The notes under the pieces were generated by a model. The model made no database searches. It saw only the letters and a list, made by a program, of their open reading frames with translations, and was not told the origin of the DNA. DNA of 64,000 nucleotides, taken from the NCBI RefSeq assembly GCF_030563405.1, contig NZ_CP130748.1:930001-994000 (forward strand). The letters are read 5' to 3'. Position 1 is the stretch's first letter. Every line of letters starts with the position of its first letter. The DNA is from Vibrio sp. SNU_ST1 (lineage in GTDB: Bacteria > Pseudomonadota > Gammaproteobacteria > Enterobacterales > Vibrionaceae). This document shows, piece after piece, positions 1 through 10,439 of this stretch. Both the position numbers and the translations under genes were made by a program.

Positions 1-1935
1 CCAGAGCCAGAGCCAGAGCCAGTTCGTGCTGCACATATGCCAGAGATCGTTCCAAATGAATTCGGTGTGCCAGAAGACGATGATTGGCTGATTGAAGATG
101 ACACGGCTCAACAAGAAACATTGGCACAAGTTGATGAAGTAGCGGAAGAGCCTGTGGTTCCTGCTGTTGAGTCTCAGTTAGATACTGAACCTCAGTTAGA
201 CCATGAACCACAAGTTGAAGCTGCACAACAAGTTGAAACCGAACCTCAAGTAGAAGCAACGGAACAAGCTGAAGCGGTAGAGCAAGAAGGCGAAGACGAG
301 TTCTCGTTTGATGACTTCGAACTTCCTGAGTTTAATGAAGAAGACGCATTGGCAGAAGCTGATGTTGAAGTAATACCAGAACCAGTTGGTCCTACTGTTG
401 ATTCTCAACTAGACACTGAAACTCAAGCAGAATCGGCACCGCAAGCTGAAGTTCTAGAACAAGAAGGCGAAGAAGAGTTCTCGTTTGATGACTTTGAGCT
501 TCCAGAGTTTGGTGAAGAAGATGCACTAGCGGAAACGGATGCTGAAGTAACATCAGAACCAGTATTGCCTGCTGTTGAGCCTCAGTTTGACACTGAATCA
601 GAATCAACATCTGAGCCACAAGCCGAAGTCGAGTCTCAAGCTGAAACGGCATCTCAAGTTGAAGCTCCGAAACAAGCTGACGCTCTAGGGCAAGAAGGCG
701 AAGATGAGTTCTCGTTTGATGATTTAGAGCTTCCAGAGTTTGGCGAAGAAGAAGCGTTGGCGGAAGTGGTTAGCGAACCGGACGAAGCGCAGTTAGAGCA
801 AGATCTTGCGCCTGAGTCCGAAAAGTTTGAGTTCGATGACCTTGACCTGCCTGAATACGATGAAGAGAGCGCAAAAGCCGACTCTGTCTTAGATGACATC
901 GAACAAAGCAGTGCTGAGCCTGTAGCGGAAGAGCAAGGCGTAGAGCTCGATGAGTTGGATTTGCCGGAATACGGTGAAGACGAAGCCATCTCCGATGCGT
1001 TTGCTGAGAAACCAACGCCACTGACTTCTTTCAGCCCACAGGGTGAAGAACAAGATGCGCTGCATGACTTATTTTCAAACCCGCAGAGTTTTAGTCATGG
1101 TGATGATTTCTCGGATACAGAAGGTTTCTCTGACGCAGAAGGCTTCTCTGGTGCAGAAGAGTCTGATTTGGCTAGTTTCACACAACCTGACGAATCACCC
1201 GATTCGACGTCAGGATTAAACTCAGCACGATCAGAATTAAGTCCAGCACCTTCTGACTTAAGCTCAGTGCCTACAATAGTTCAAGACGGTCTGTTAGAAG
1301 GTTTTGAGGATTTTGATGAGACAGCATTGGCTGAATTACTTTCTGAAGATGTTCAAGACTCTGTCGACAGTATGTTCGACAAGCCACTGGATGCTACATC
1401 GATTGATAGTGCCGGGCTCGATATTGACGCCATGCTTGAGGTTGGCGGCGAAGACTGGAAAGGCTTCAACCTAGCTCCTGAGCAGAAATCGAGCATGCAT
1501 AATGATGTGCCTGATGATCAACAGGAGATTTGGGCGTCGGCAGATCAACAAGCTGAACCAAAAATCAAACAAGAGAATTGGGCTCAACAAGACAACCTAA
1601 CCGAGTCAGACAAAGGTCGTGATAAGCAATACATGACGATTGATGAGCTGATGGCTCAAGTTGAGCAAGAAGGCGAAGACGCGATTAGTCCAGATGACGA
1701 AGAGTTGAAGCTAGATGTGGGCCTAAATGAATTCCCAGACGTTATCGGTGACATTGGTAATTATGATGTCGACAGCAACGCAGAAGCCGCTGGTAAGCTC
1801 GATTTGGCTAAAATCTACATCGAGATGAGTGACTCGCAAGGTGCAATTAAGCTTCTAGAAGAGGCTATCGTTGACGGCAGTGATGATATTCGTCGAGAGG
1901 CAAAGAATCTTATCGATACGTTAAACGGTCGATAA
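1..1935 (+). CDS. fimV: FimV-like polar hub protein, C-terminal part (5' truncated by window edge)
   Basis: The reading frame is open from base 1 (a Pro-Glu repeat precedes the first Met at 37), so the gene starts outside the window. The visible part is very acidic and low in complexity. It carries five degenerate copies of a block ending in a DDFELPEF-like motif (about bases 292, 472, 700, 828 and 940). It ends in a helical TPR-like domain (LDLAKIYIEMSDSQGAIKLLEEAI) typical of the FimV C-terminus. FimV/HubP proteins are inner-membrane proteins with a periplasmic LysM domain and an acidic cytoplasmic tail that recruits polar partners; in Vibrio HubP organises the flagellated pole. The N-terminal domains are not visible here. 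The downstream truA neighbour agrees with this identity. Confidence 0.88.
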   Translation, partial: PEPEPEPVRAAHMPEIVPNEFGVPEDDDWLIEDDTAQQETLAQVDEVAEEPVVPAVESQLDTEPQLDHEPQVEAAQQVETEPQVEATEQAEAVEQEGEDEFSFDDFELPEFNEEDALAEADVEVIPEPVGPTVDSQLDTETQAESAPQAEVLEQEGEEEFSFDDFELPEFGEEDALAETDAEVTSEPVLPAVEPQFDTESESTSEPQAEVESQAETASQVEAPKQADALGQEGEDEFSFDDLELPEFGEEEALAEVVSEPDEAQLEQDLAPESEKFEFDDLDLPEYDEESAKADSVLDDIEQSSAEPVAEEQGVELDELDLPEYGEDEAISDAFAEKPTPLTSFSPQGEEQDALHDLFSNPQSFSHGDDFSDTEGFSDAEGFSGAEESDLASFTQPDESPDSTSGLNSARSELSPAPSDLSSVPTIVQDGLLEGFEDFDETALAELLSEDVQDSVDSMFDKPLDATSIDSAGLDIDAMLEVGGEDWKGFNLAPEQKSSMHNDVPDDQQEIWASADQQAEPKIKQENWAQQDNLTESDKGRDKQYMTIDELMAQVEQEGEDAISPDDEELKLDVGLNEFPDVIGDIGNYDVDSNAEAAGKLDLAKIYIEMSDSQGAIKLLEEAIVDGSDDIRREAKNLIDTLNGR

Positions 1936-1952
1936 ACTCAAAAAATTATAAA

Positions 1953-1978
1953 GGGTAGCGTTGGCTACCCTCTATTTT
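1953..1978 (+). terminator. Probable terminator after fimV
   Basis: A 7-bp GC-rich stem (GGGTAGC / GCTACCC) with a 4-base loop lies 18 bases after the fimV stop and is followed by a broken T tract. Confidence 0.6.
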
Positions 1979-2130
1979 AGGGCGATACAGTTAGCGTCTA
2001 TTTTTATTTGGCTTGCTAAAACCACCGTCTAGGCGGTAGTGAATGTTTATTGAAGTTTTAGCCCCATCCTATTTGGGCTAGCACTCATTTCCGTATATAC
2101 TTCTCGCCCATTTTCAAAGAGAACAAGAAC

Positions 2131-2925
2131 ATGAAAATTGCTTTAGGTATTGAATATAACGGTACCCACTACTTTGGTTGGCAGCGCCAACGAGACGTGA
2201 AAAGTGTCCAAGAAGAATTGGAAAAGGCTCTTTCAGTTGTCGCGAATCACCCTGTAGAAGTTATGTGTGCTGGTCGCACAGATGCCGGTGTTCACGGTAC
2301 GGGACAAGTCGTTCACTTTGAAACTAATGTCGATCGCAAAATGGTTGCGTGGACAATGGGCGCAAATGCCAACATGCCAAAGGATATTGCCGTTCGTTGG
2401 GCAACGGAAGTGAATGAGGATTTTCATGCTCGTTTTTCTGCAACAGCACGCCGTTATCGCTACATTATCTTTAACCATGCTTTACGTCCTGGCATTTTGA
2501 ATTCAGGTGTGAGCCATTACCATGGTCACCTTGATGAGAAAAAGATGCATGAAGCGGGTCAGTACTTACTTGGTGAGAATGACTTTACTTCGTTCAGGGC
2601 AACACATTGTCAATCTCGTAGCCCATGGAGAAACATGATTCACTTAAACGTGACTCGGCATGGGCATTACATAGTGATCGATATTAAAGCGAATGCGTTT
2701 GTTCACCATATGGTGAGGAATATTACTGGTAGCCTAATTGCGGTAGGTAAAGGTGATCAAAAACCAGAGTGGATTCAGTGGCTTTTAGAGGCTAAAGACC
2801 GAAAAGTGGCAGGCGCGACAGCGAAAGCGGAAGGCTTATACCTAGTAGATGTTGATTATCCTGAACATTTTGGACTACCTAGAGAGCCTATTGGTCCTCT
2901 ATTTTTGCCGGATAATTTGAACTAA
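2131..2925 (+). CDS. truA: tRNA pseudouridine(38-40) synthase TruA
   Basis: The 264-aa protein matches TruA in length and sequence. TruA converts U38, U39 and U40 in the anticodon arm of many tRNAs to pseudouridine. The catalytic aspartate lies in the conserved [10 protein letters not shown] motif (Asp51). The start ATG at 2131 follows an A-rich GAGAACAAGAAC leader. Truncated fimV lies upstream and accD downstream, close to the E. coli order (usg-truA-dedA-accD) but with no dedA between truA and accD. Confidence 0.97.
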   Translation: MKIALGIEYNGTHYFGWQRQRDVKSVQEELEKALSVVANHPVEVMCAGRTDAGVHGTGQVVHFETNVDRKMVAWTMGANANMPKDIAVRWATEVNEDFHARFSATARRYRYIIFNHALRPGILNSGVSHYHGHLDEKKMHEAGQYLLGENDFTSFRATHCQSRSPWRNMIHLNVTRHGHYIVIDIKANAFVHHMVRNITGSLIAVGKGDQKPEWIQWLLEAKDRKVAGATAKAEGLYLVDVDYPEHFGLPREPIGPLFLPDNLN

Positions 2926-3100
2926 ATGTGAGACTTAGGTTCAAAAAATATTACGGTTTCGTGCGTAAAATAGTCACGGAAAATAGGTACAACCAGTTTT
3001 TTATCTACAGTCGCTGTTTTATGTGCTTTAATTCCCGGCATAATTCCCAAATTTATTTCTTTCGCAATCAAGCGGAGGAATCGAAACAAAAAGGTCTTCC

Positions 3101-4027
3101 ATGAGTTGGCTTGAAAAGATTTTAGAAAAAAGCAACATCGTAACATCTCGTAAAGCGTCAATCCCTGAGGGTGTTTGGACTAAATGTACTTCTTGTGAGC
3201 AGGTTCTTTACCATGCTGAACTAGAGCGTAACCTAGAAGTATGTCCAAAATGTGACCATCACATGCGTATGAAAGCACGTCGCCGTCTGGATACATTCCT
3301 AGACAAAGGTGATCGTGTTGAACTAGGTACTGATCTTGAGCCACAAGACAAGCTGAAGTTTAAAGATTCTAAGCGTTACAAAGAACGTATCTCTGTTGCT
3401 CAAAAGAACAGTGGTGAAACAGACGCATTAGTTGCAATGAAAGGCGAACTGCTTGGTTTACCTATCGTCGCGTGTGCGTTTGAGTTCTCATTTATGGGCG
3501 GCTCAATGGGTTCTGTTGTTGGTGCTCGTTTTGTGAAAGCGGTAGATGCTGCTATTGAGAACAACTGTGGTTTAGTTTGTTTCTCTGCAAGTGGTGGTGC
3601 TCGTATGCAAGAGGCATTGATGTCTCTCATGCAAATGGCAAAAACCAGTGCTGCACTAGAGCGTTTATCTGCGAAAGGCCTTCCGTTTGTTTCAGTCATG
3701 ACTGATCCAACAATGGGTGGCGTTTCTGCAAGTTTAGCAATGCTTGGCGATATCAATATTGGTGAACCAAAAGCGCTTATCGGTTTTGCTGGACGTCGTG
3801 TAATCGAACAAACGGTACGTGAAGACCTTCCTGAAGGTTTCCAACGCAGCGAGTTCCTGCTAGACCACGGTGCTATCGACATGATCGTTGACCGTCGTGA
3901 GATGCGTCAGCGCGTAGCTAGCCTTGTTGCTAAAATGACCAATCAGCCTTCACCATTAGTAGTTTCTGTGAACGATTCACCGAATGAAGCTGCTTATGAA
4001 GTACCAGAAGCGCCAGAAAAAGGGTAA
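3101..4027 (+). CDS. accD: Acetyl-CoA carboxylase carboxyltransferase subunit beta
   Basis: The 308-aa protein is the beta subunit of the carboxyltransferase half of acetyl-CoA carboxylase, the committed step of fatty-acid synthesis. It works as an alpha2-beta2 complex with AccA. The N-terminal zinc ribbon is visible as Cys29, Cys32, Cys48 and Cys51. The crotonase-like core includes the SGGARMQE and [11 protein letters not shown] stretches. Length agrees with E. coli AccD (304 aa). It leads a co-oriented cluster with folC 42 bases downstream. Confidence 0.97.
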   Translation: MSWLEKILEKSNIVTSRKASIPEGVWTKCTSCEQVLYHAELERNLEVCPKCDHHMRMKARRRLDTFLDKGDRVELGTDLEPQDKLKFKDSKRYKERISVAQKNSGETDALVAMKGELLGLPIVACAFEFSFMGGSMGSVVGARFVKAVDAAIENNCGLVCFSASGGARMQEALMSLMQMAKTSAALERLSAKGLPFVSVMTDPTMGGVSASLAMLGDINIGEPKALIGFAGRRVIEQTVREDLPEGFQRSEFLLDHGAIDMIVDRREMRQRVASLVAKMTNQPSPLVVSVNDSPNEAAYEVPEAPEKG

Positions 4028-4069
4028 AGTACCTTCTAACAAACCTACTTAATTATGGTTATGAGTTAG

Positions 4070-5332
4070 ATGAGTCAACAACCTATTCCTCAAGCCACAT
4101 CCTCTTTGGAGATGTGGCTTGATTATTTATCAAACATCCACACAAGCGCTATTGATCTTGGTTTAGACCGAGTTCAAGCGGTCGCCTCTAAGGCAAACCT
4201 CACCAAACCTGCTCAACATGTTATTACTGTTGCTGGAACCAACGGCAAGGGCTCAACATGTGCACTCATGGAAGCTATTCTATTGGATGCTGGTTACTCT
4301 GTTGGTGTCTACAGCTCCCCTCACTTAATTCGCTATAACGAACGTGTTCGTATCAATGGCAAAGATCTGTCTGATCAAAAGATGGTTCAGTCTTTCGATT
4401 TCATTGAGAAAGAACGTGGTGAAATCAGCCTTAGCTTTTTTGAATATGGCACTTTAGCAGCGTTACGTGCTTTTCAAACCGACGCGGTTGATGTTGTATT
4501 GTTAGAAGTGGGTCTAGGCGGACGTTTAGACGCGACCAATATCGTTGAGCATGACGTTTCTGTGATTACTAGTTTGGCTGTCGACCATGTTGACTGGCTA
4601 GGTGATGACATAAATGTGATCGGTTTTGAGAAAGCGGGCATTTATCGTAGCGGTAAACCAGCTATCTGTGGTCAACCCAAGCCACCAGCTACGGTTGCGG
4701 CACACGCTGATGATATTAACGCTGAGTTCTACCAAGTAGGGATTCAATACACCTATGATGTAGATGGTGATACTTGGAACTGGCGCAGTGGTGCATTCCA
4801 ATTAGAATCGCTACCTATCCCAAGCTTACCGCTGCCGAACGCAGCCACCGCACTGATGGCATTAGGTACTTCAGAACTAAGCATTAGTGATGTGAACGTT
4901 GTTAACGGCATGAAGAATGCGCAGCTTCCTGGGCGTATGCAGCAAATTAGCGAACAACCAGTGATTGTGCTTGATGTAGCACACAATCCGCATTCTGCTG
5001 AGTACTTTGCGCAGCAAGTCGCGAAGAAGTATGCAGGCAAAAATTTACACGTTGTAGTCGCCATGCTTCATGACAAAGATATCCCCGCGACATTGGAAGT
5101 ATTAGCACCAATAACAACACATTGGTACCCAGCTTCGCTGAACGGCCCACGAGCCGCAACAGCCGCTGAATTGTGTCAAAGCTTACCTGAAGGTGTAGAG
5201 CAGTATTCAAACCCTGTTGTAGCGTTTGAAGCGGCTTTAGCTTCTGTTATAGATGACGATGTTGTGTTGGTTGTCGGTTCTTTCCATACCGTGGGTGAAG
5301 TGTTGGAGCATTGGCAGAAAAAAGGAAACTAA
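4070..5332 (+). CDS. folC: Bifunctional dihydrofolate synthase / folylpolyglutamate synthase
   Basis: The 420-aa Mur-ligase-family enzyme adds glutamate to dihydropteroate and then further gamma-linked glutamates to tetrahydrofolate. The ATP-binding loop GTNGKGS is near residues 56-62, and the ligase motifs GLGGRLDATN and DVAHNPHS are present. It uses ATP, Mg2+ and L-glutamate in the cytoplasm. The ATG overlaps a weak GTTAG leader; the stop codon at 5330-5332 directly abuts the dedD ATG, so the two are probably translationally coupled. Confidence 0.96.
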   Translation: MSQQPIPQATSSLEMWLDYLSNIHTSAIDLGLDRVQAVASKANLTKPAQHVITVAGTNGKGSTCALMEAILLDAGYSVGVYSSPHLIRYNERVRINGKDLSDQKMVQSFDFIEKERGEISLSFFEYGTLAALRAFQTDAVDVVLLEVGLGGRLDATNIVEHDVSVITSLAVDHVDWLGDDINVIGFEKAGIYRSGKPAICGQPKPPATVAAHADDINAEFYQVGIQYTYDVDGDTWNWRSGAFQLESLPIPSLPLPNAATALMALGTSELSISDVNVVNGMKNAQLPGRMQQISEQPVIVLDVAHNPHSAEYFAQQVAKKYAGKNLHVVVAMLHDKDIPATLEVLAPITTHWYPASLNGPRAATAAELCQSLPEGVEQYSNPVVAFEAALASVIDDDVVLVVGSFHTVGEVLEHWQKKGN

Positions 5333-5905
5333 ATGGCAAGTAAATTCCAAAGCCGATTAGTCGGTACCATCATTTTAGTGGCCATTGGCGTGATTGTATT
5401 ACCCGATGTGCTAGATGGTAAGAAGCTCCACTATAAAGAAGAGTTTGCAAGCATTCCGATTAAGCCTGAGCTTGATAGTAATGTTGAAGTGTTTGAAGTA
5501 CTCGATCCTGTTGAAGATCAGATAGCGCTACCGGACTCTCCGGTTGAGCGAGTGGTTGAAAGCGGTGTTGATGATAATTCAGGTTCGCAAACGGCGTCGG
5601 GTTCTGAAAAAGAAGCAGACAAAGTGGCAGTGGTGGTTAAGCCGGTACCAGAAAAAAATGAATACCAAGATAGTGCTTGGATCATTCAATTGATGGCTTT
5701 AAAGAATGCTGACAATGCAAAAAACGTTGTTAAGGATTTACAGAAGCGTGGTTACCAAGCTCACACCAAGCAAGAAAAAACTTTTACGCGAGTAATTATT
5801 GGCCCGGATGTGTCTAAATCCAAACTTGAGCGACAAATTAAGGAATTAGAAAAAATTACGGGTTCAAAAGGCCAGTTGCTCAAATTTAAACCGTTAAATC
5901 CATAA
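5333..5905 (+). CDS. dedD: DedD-like SPOR-domain cell division protein
   Basis: The 190-aa protein has one N-terminal membrane segment (about residues 9-27), a variable acidic periplasmic linker, and a C-terminal SPOR domain (about 115-190). SPOR domains bind denuded septal peptidoglycan; DedD is a non-essential division protein that localises to the septum. The C-terminal WIIQLMALKNADNA...RGYQAHT stretch fits SPOR. It starts immediately at the folC stop, as in the E. coli folC-dedD-cvpA-purF order. Its stop region overlaps a PurR operator for the next unit. Confidence 0.9.
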   Translation: MASKFQSRLVGTIILVAIGVIVLPDVLDGKKLHYKEEFASIPIKPELDSNVEVFEVLDPVEDQIALPDSPVERVVESGVDDNSGSQTASGSEKEADKVAVVVKPVPEKNEYQDSAWIIQLMALKNADNAKNVVKDLQKRGYQAHTKQEKTFTRVIIGPDVSKSKLERQIKELEKITGSKGQLLKFKPLNP

Positions 5906-5940
5906 GAAAACGTTTGCGTCAGCATTTTTTCTGTTAAAAT
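5904..5940 (+). promoter_or_regulatory. PurR operator and promoter of cvpA-purF
   Basis: The 16-mer AAGAAAACGTTTGCGT at 5904-5919 is the reverse complement of the known PurR consensus ACGCAAACGTTTTCNT. It overlaps the dedD stop and a probable -35 (TTGCGT) with a -10 TAAAAT at 5935-5940. PurR with hypoxanthine or guanine would block RNA polymerase. E. coli cvpA-purF is controlled in the same place. Confidence 0.85.
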
Positions 5941-5966
5941 GCGCGCCAACTTAAGATGAAGAATTC

Positions 5967-6458
5967 ATGAATTGGTTAGATTTTGTCATTTTAGGCGTGA
6001 TCGGCTTCTCTGCCGTGATCAGTTTAGTTCGCGGTTTCGCTAAAGAAGCGTTGTCACTTGTTATTTGGTTTGGAGCATTTTTTATTGCTAGCCAGTACTA
6101 TGCTAAATTAGCCATGTACTTCACCAATATCGAAGATGAGATGTTTCGAAACGGAACTGCGATAGCAGCATTGTTTGTTGCAACGTTAGTTGTTGGTGCC
6201 TTAGTTAACTATGTCATCGGTCAACTAGTTCAGAAAACAGGCCTGTCGGGTACAGACAGAATCCTCGGTGTCGTCTTTGGCGGTCTACGTGGTGTTTTGA
6301 TTGTTTCGGCTGTGTTGTTTTTCATGGATGCGTTTACTGCATTCCCAAGTTCTGAGTGGTGGAAGAATTCGCAATTGGTTCCGGAGTTTAGCCGAATCAT
6401 TGCGCCGTTCTTCGAGCATTTACAAGCAACATCTAGTTTCTTATCTGGCGCGCTTTAG
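5967..6458 (+). CDS. cvpA: CvpA family inner-membrane protein
   Basis: The 163-aa protein has four predicted membrane helices, starting with MNWLDFVILGVIGFSAV, and matches CvpA (colicin V production protein). The exact molecular role is not settled; the family is linked to envelope homeostasis and to colicin V export in E. coli. It is cotranscribed with purF 33 bases downstream and lies under the PurR site at 5904-5919. ATG at 5967 is the only start that keeps the first helix. Confidence 0.93.
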   Translation: MNWLDFVILGVIGFSAVISLVRGFAKEALSLVIWFGAFFIASQYYAKLAMYFTNIEDEMFRNGTAIAALFVATLVVGALVNYVIGQLVQKTGLSGTDRILGVVFGGLRGVLIVSAVLFFMDAFTAFPSSEWWKNSQLVPEFSRIIAPFFEHLQATSSFLSGAL

Positions 6459-6491
6459 CGCCAGTTAATGTCGAAAATCGAGGATTAGGAC

Positions 6492-8006
6492 ATGTGTGGT
6501 ATTGTTGGAATCGTGGGTTCAACACCTGTAAACCAGTCTATTTATGACGCTTTAACGGTATTGCAGCATCGTGGCCAAGATGCCGCTGGTATTTGTACCA
6601 TAGAAAGCAATCGTTTCCGTCTGCGTAAGGCGAACGGTTTAGTTAAAGATGTTTTTGAAGCAAAACACATGCAGCGCCTTCAAGGTAACGTGGGTATTGG
6701 TCATGTTCGTTATCCTACAGCGGGAAGTTCGAGTGCTTCTGAAGCTCAACCTTTCTACGTAAACTCTCCATTTGGCATCACGTTGGCGCACAACGGTAAC
6801 CTAACGAATGCAAGTGAAGTTCGTGAGAAGTTGTTCGAAAAAGACCGCCGTCATGTCAACACAACCTCTGACTCTGAAGTTCTACTGAACGTATTAGCTC
6901 ATGAGATCGATACCGTTAAAGGTAATGTGACTTCAGATGATGTTTTCCGCGCAGTTGCAAACGTGCACCGTACTATTCGTGGTGCTTACGCAGTGACAGC
7001 GATGATCATCGGCCATGGCATGATCGCATTCCGTGACCCACATGGTATTCGCCCATTATGTCTTGGTAAGCGTGAAATTAACGGTAAAACAGAGTATATG
7101 GTCGCGTCTGAATCGGTAGCGTTAGACGCTGTTGGTTTTGATTTTATGCGCGATGTTGCCCCTGGTGAAGCTATTTACGCAACATTCGATGGTGAGCTAT
7201 TCACTAAACAATGCGCAGATAACCCTCAGTTAAACCCATGTATCTTTGAGTTTGTTTATTTTGCTCGTCCTGATTCATTCATCGACAAAATTTCGGTTTA
7301 CAGCGCGCGCGTTGAGATGGGTGAGATGTTAGGTAAGCGTATTAAAGAAGAGTACGCAGACCTAGACATTGACGTGGTAATTCCAATTCCTGAAACGTCG
7401 AACGATATTGCGCTACGAATTGCTCAAGCGATTGACAAACCATATCGTCAAGGTTTTGTGAAGAATCGCTACGTTGGTCGTACGTTTATCATGCCTGGTC
7501 AGCAACAGCGTAAGAAGTCGGTTCGCCGTAAACTCAACGCGATTCGTTCTGAGTTTAAAGGTAAGAACGTTCTACTGGTTGATGACTCTATCGTTCGCGG
7601 TACAACATCAGAGCAGATCATTGAGATGGCTCGTGATTCTGGTGCAAACAAAGTATTCATGGTTTCTGCCGCTCCGGAGGTTCGCTTCCCGAACGTTTAC
7701 GGCATTGATATGCCGAGCGCGACTGAGTTAATTGCTCATGGTCGTGATAACGAAACGATTTGTAAGCAGATTGGTGCAGACGCGTTGATCTTCCAAACGT
7801 TACCAGACTTAATCTCTGCAGTGGGTATGGGTAATCAAGACATCTCTCGTTTTGATACATCCGTATTCAACGGTGAGTATGTAACGGGCGATATCGACCA
7901 AGCGTACCTAGATTTCCTAGATTCTTTACGTAATGACGATTCAAAGATTGAGCGTGAGATCCAACAAGATTTGGCTAACTTAGAGCTACATAACGAAGGC
8001 GCTTAG
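6492..8006 (+). CDS. purF: Amidophosphoribosyltransferase
   Basis: The 504-aa enzyme makes 5-phosphoribosylamine from PRPP and glutamine, the first committed step of purine synthesis. The mature N-terminus begins with the catalytic Cys2 (MCGIVGIVG) of the class II glutamine amidotransferase domain. The phosphoribosyltransferase domain carries the PRPP motif [13 protein letters not shown] near residues 360-373. Length matches E. coli PurF (505 aa). It is the last gene before a strong bidirectional terminator. Confidence 0.98.
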   Translation: MCGIVGIVGSTPVNQSIYDALTVLQHRGQDAAGICTIESNRFRLRKANGLVKDVFEAKHMQRLQGNVGIGHVRYPTAGSSSASEAQPFYVNSPFGITLAHNGNLTNASEVREKLFEKDRRHVNTTSDSEVLLNVLAHEIDTVKGNVTSDDVFRAVANVHRTIRGAYAVTAMIIGHGMIAFRDPHGIRPLCLGKREINGKTEYMVASESVALDAVGFDFMRDVAPGEAIYATFDGELFTKQCADNPQLNPCIFEFVYFARPDSFIDKISVYSARVEMGEMLGKRIKEEYADLDIDVVIPIPETSNDIALRIAQAIDKPYRQGFVKNRYVGRTFIMPGQQQRKKSVRRKLNAIRSEFKGKNVLLVDDSIVRGTTSEQIIEMARDSGANKVFMVSAAPEVRFPNVYGIDMPSATELIAHGRDNETICKQIGADALIFQTLPDLISAVGMGNQDISRFDTSVFNGEYVTGDIDQAYLDFLDSLRNDDSKIEREIQQDLANLELHNEGA

Positions 8007-8028
8007 CGTACTCATAATAATGAGTAAT

Positions 8029-8060
8029 AAAAAACCAGAGCATCGACTCTGGTTTTTTTT
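8029..8060. terminator. Bidirectional terminator between purF and the LysR gene
   Basis: The stem AACCAGAG / CTCTGGTT with a 6-base loop has an A tract on the left and a run of eight T on the right, so it can end transcripts from both converging genes. Confidence 0.9.
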
Positions 8061-8084
8061 GTTTGCTGAGAAAGGGATTGAATC

Positions 8085-8960
8085 TTAGTGAATGTGGTAT
8101 GCGATCACAAAATCGATAAACAATCTAACTTTCTCTGGCAGGTGGTCTTTGTGGTTATAAAGCATGTAAATATCTCGAGGGTTAGCACTCCAGTCCTCTA
8201 AAACTTGGACAAAGCTGCCATCTTCAATGTATTCGCGGATCATGACGTCAGGCATTAGGGTGATACCTAGGCCTTCAGCACAGGCCTGCTTTACTACATT
8301 GAGCGCATTCGCGTTGAATCGGCCTTGCTCGCTATTCACTACCGTCTCTTCATTGGAATTACTTAGTTGCCACTTAATCAGCGGGTAGCCTTTGAGTAGC
8401 GAGTGGTTTGCTAACTCTTCAGCATGGCTTGGTGCCGGGTTCTTCGCTAAGTAGTCAGGGCTTGCGATAAGAATGTCTTTTACTTCACTGATCTTTCTTG
8501 CGATTAGGCTTGAATCACGTTGTGGGCCGACTCTGAAAATTACGTCCCACTCAGTTGGATCAAGCTGATCGGCTTGGTTGTTCATCATCAGCTCAATATT
8601 AATATCAGGGTATTGAGTCATAAAGTCGCTGAACATTGGCATCATCATGCGTTGGGTCAGGTTTGAGGGTGCCGTAATACGAATTTTACCGGAAGCACCT
8701 TTGCACTCGTCAGTTAGCTCTTCTGCAGTAGAAGAGAGACGTTGCAGTAAAGGAGAGCATTCGTTGAAGAAACGTTCGCCTGCCTCTGTTAAAGAGAGTT
8801 TACGCGCGTGTCTATTGAGAAGTCTTAGGTTTAGTGAATCTTCTAAGGCTTGGATGCGTCGTGTAATGGTCGCAACCGGAATCATAGTCTTGCGTGATGT
8901 TGCGGTGTAGCTCCCATTTTCAACGACAAGTCGAAAGAGGTTTAAATCATCTAATTTCAT
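8085..8960 (-). CDS. LysR-family transcriptional regulator
   Basis: The protein has an N-terminal winged helix-turn-helix (residues 1-60, ATSRKTMIPVATITRRIQALE) and a C-terminal periplasmic-binding-like effector domain, the usual LTTR layout. I chose the ATG at 8960 (MKLDDLNLF, 291 aa), the typical start of this subgroup; a GTG four codons upstream (8972) is possible. The target is not evident: neighbours are purF (convergent) and a response regulator (divergent). It belongs to the large group of Vibrio LTTRs of unknown ligand. Confidence 0.9.
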   Translation of the reverse strand: MKLDDLNLFRLVVENGSYTATSRKTMIPVATITRRIQALEDSLNLRLLNRHARKLSLTEAGERFFNECSPLLQRLSSTAEELTDECKGASGKIRITAPSNLTQRMMMPMFSDFMTQYPDINIELMMNNQADQLDPTEWDVIFRVGPQRDSSLIARKISEVKDILIASPDYLAKNPAPSHAEELANHSLLKGYPLIKWQLSNSNEETVVNSEQGRFNANALNVVKQACAEGLGITLMPDVMIREYIEDGSFVQVLEDWSANPRDIYMLYNHKDHLPEKVRLFIDFVIAYHIH

Positions 8961-9188
8961 AAATCCAGACACATTTGTTTACAATCTCATCTAATTTATA
9001 CGTAATAGTGAGATCAATGTTTGCGTTACGTCAATTCGTTGCACTATTTACCAGTATTCCAACCCTTGTCACGAATTTCCAGTAAAGAGTACGTATTTGT
9101 GTATTTAGCAATTTGTTACTAAGTTTTATATTAGTTCTTGGAACAGATAACAATAATAATTCGACTTAGTTTTGTGAGGTTAGAGATT

Positions 9189-10292
9189 ATGTACAAAACT
9201 CACAGTCAGCCAGTTATGACCTCGGCTCAGGAAGCTCTCAATCAAAAATGCATTATGTTGGTTGATGATGATCCTATTTTTCGCCGGATAACCAGCGCGT
9301 ATTTAGACAAGATTGGTTATAAAGTGGTTGAGGCTGAAAATGGGCTGGACGCTCTGCAAAAGCTTAGAGATTCTGCGCCAGATTTAATTGTGTGTGACTT
9401 ATCAATGCCAATTCTGGATGGCATCGAGCTTGTAGAAGAGCTCAGTTTAGAGTATCCGTCACTGCCTATGATTGTTGTGTCTGGTACGGATGATATGTCA
9501 GATGTGGCGAAAGCATTACGATTTGGTATCAAAGACTTTTTAGTCAAACCTCTGGAGGATCACGGTCATTTAGGCAGTGCGATTGCGAATACATTAACCG
9601 ATTCGTTCGATAACATTTCAGACCTACGAGATTTTTCAAGCCAATGGTTCTGCGTTGATGACGGAGGAGAGATCCCTGAAGACCAAGAACTGCATTGGCA
9701 CCTAAATCACTTGCAAGATAACCCTAGTGCGGCAAGAGACTTATTGCACGCGCTGCTTCCTGAGAAAGACACGCGACAAGGCTCATGGCGTTGTAGTTAC
9801 CGCTTACTACAATCAACAGAGATGATGCCACTTGTGTTTGATTATGCGTGGATGATGAATGGGCAGTTTGCTTTCTACCTCGTCGATTCGTCATCTTCTG
9901 ATAACGGTGGCTCAGCGACCACATTGTTGGTAAGAGCGTTATTCCACGATTACATAAGAAATCGAAAAGATTTTAACGTTGATCTCAAAGATATTGCGGA
10001 GATTTTGGAGAAGGGGCTTCGTTGCTCTAAATGTTCAACCCCAGTTAATGCTTTGTTTGGTGTTGCTGACCTTGCTGTGGGAACTATCTCTATTTTACCT
10101 GCGGGTCTAGATGGACAATGGTCGAATGGCGAGTTGAATCAACATATTGCGGCGGGCGAGCGCTTGGGTGAGAACTGTAAGAAGAACTTCATTACACGGG
10201 ATCTTCCGATTGAACAAGGCGGCCAGTTATCATTGAGCCTGCTTGGATCGGCCAGTTTTAGTTTAGACATACACCAAGGGTCCACCGATTAA
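9189..10292 (+). CDS. rssB: RssB-like response regulator (predicted sigma-S proteolysis adaptor)
   Basis: The receiver domain (about residues 20-135) keeps the acidic pocket DDD, the phosphoacceptor Asp70 in LIVCDLSMP, and the switch Lys120 in FLVKPL. The C-terminal half is a divergent PP2C-like domain, as in E. coli RssB/SprE, which delivers RpoS to ClpXP. I chose ATG 9189 (367 aa) because GAGGTTAGAG lies just upstream; an in-frame start at 9138 would add 17 residues. The role is inferred from domain layout; no rpoS or rssA neighbour is present. Confidence 0.75.
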   Translation: MYKTHSQPVMTSAQEALNQKCIMLVDDDPIFRRITSAYLDKIGYKVVEAENGLDALQKLRDSAPDLIVCDLSMPILDGIELVEELSLEYPSLPMIVVSGTDDMSDVAKALRFGIKDFLVKPLEDHGHLGSAIANTLTDSFDNISDLRDFSSQWFCVDDGGEIPEDQELHWHLNHLQDNPSAARDLLHALLPEKDTRQGSWRCSYRLLQSTEMMPLVFDYAWMMNGQFAFYLVDSSSSDNGGSATTLLVRALFHDYIRNRKDFNVDLKDIAEILEKGLRCSKCSTPVNALFGVADLAVGTISILPAGLDGQWSNGELNQHIAAGERLGENCKKNFITRDLPIEQGGQLSLSLLGSASFSLDIHQGSTD

Positions 10293-10439
10293 CCCTATAT
10301 TTCCTCGGTTTTTGTGAATAATTGATTAAGGTATAGTTGCGCAAATGGTGTGGCTATGCTTTTTTGTTAAATGTCGATTTAGCAAAGCGGGTTTGGTTCG
10401 CCAGACACTTACCTTTACTAACAAAAACAAGAAGCAATC

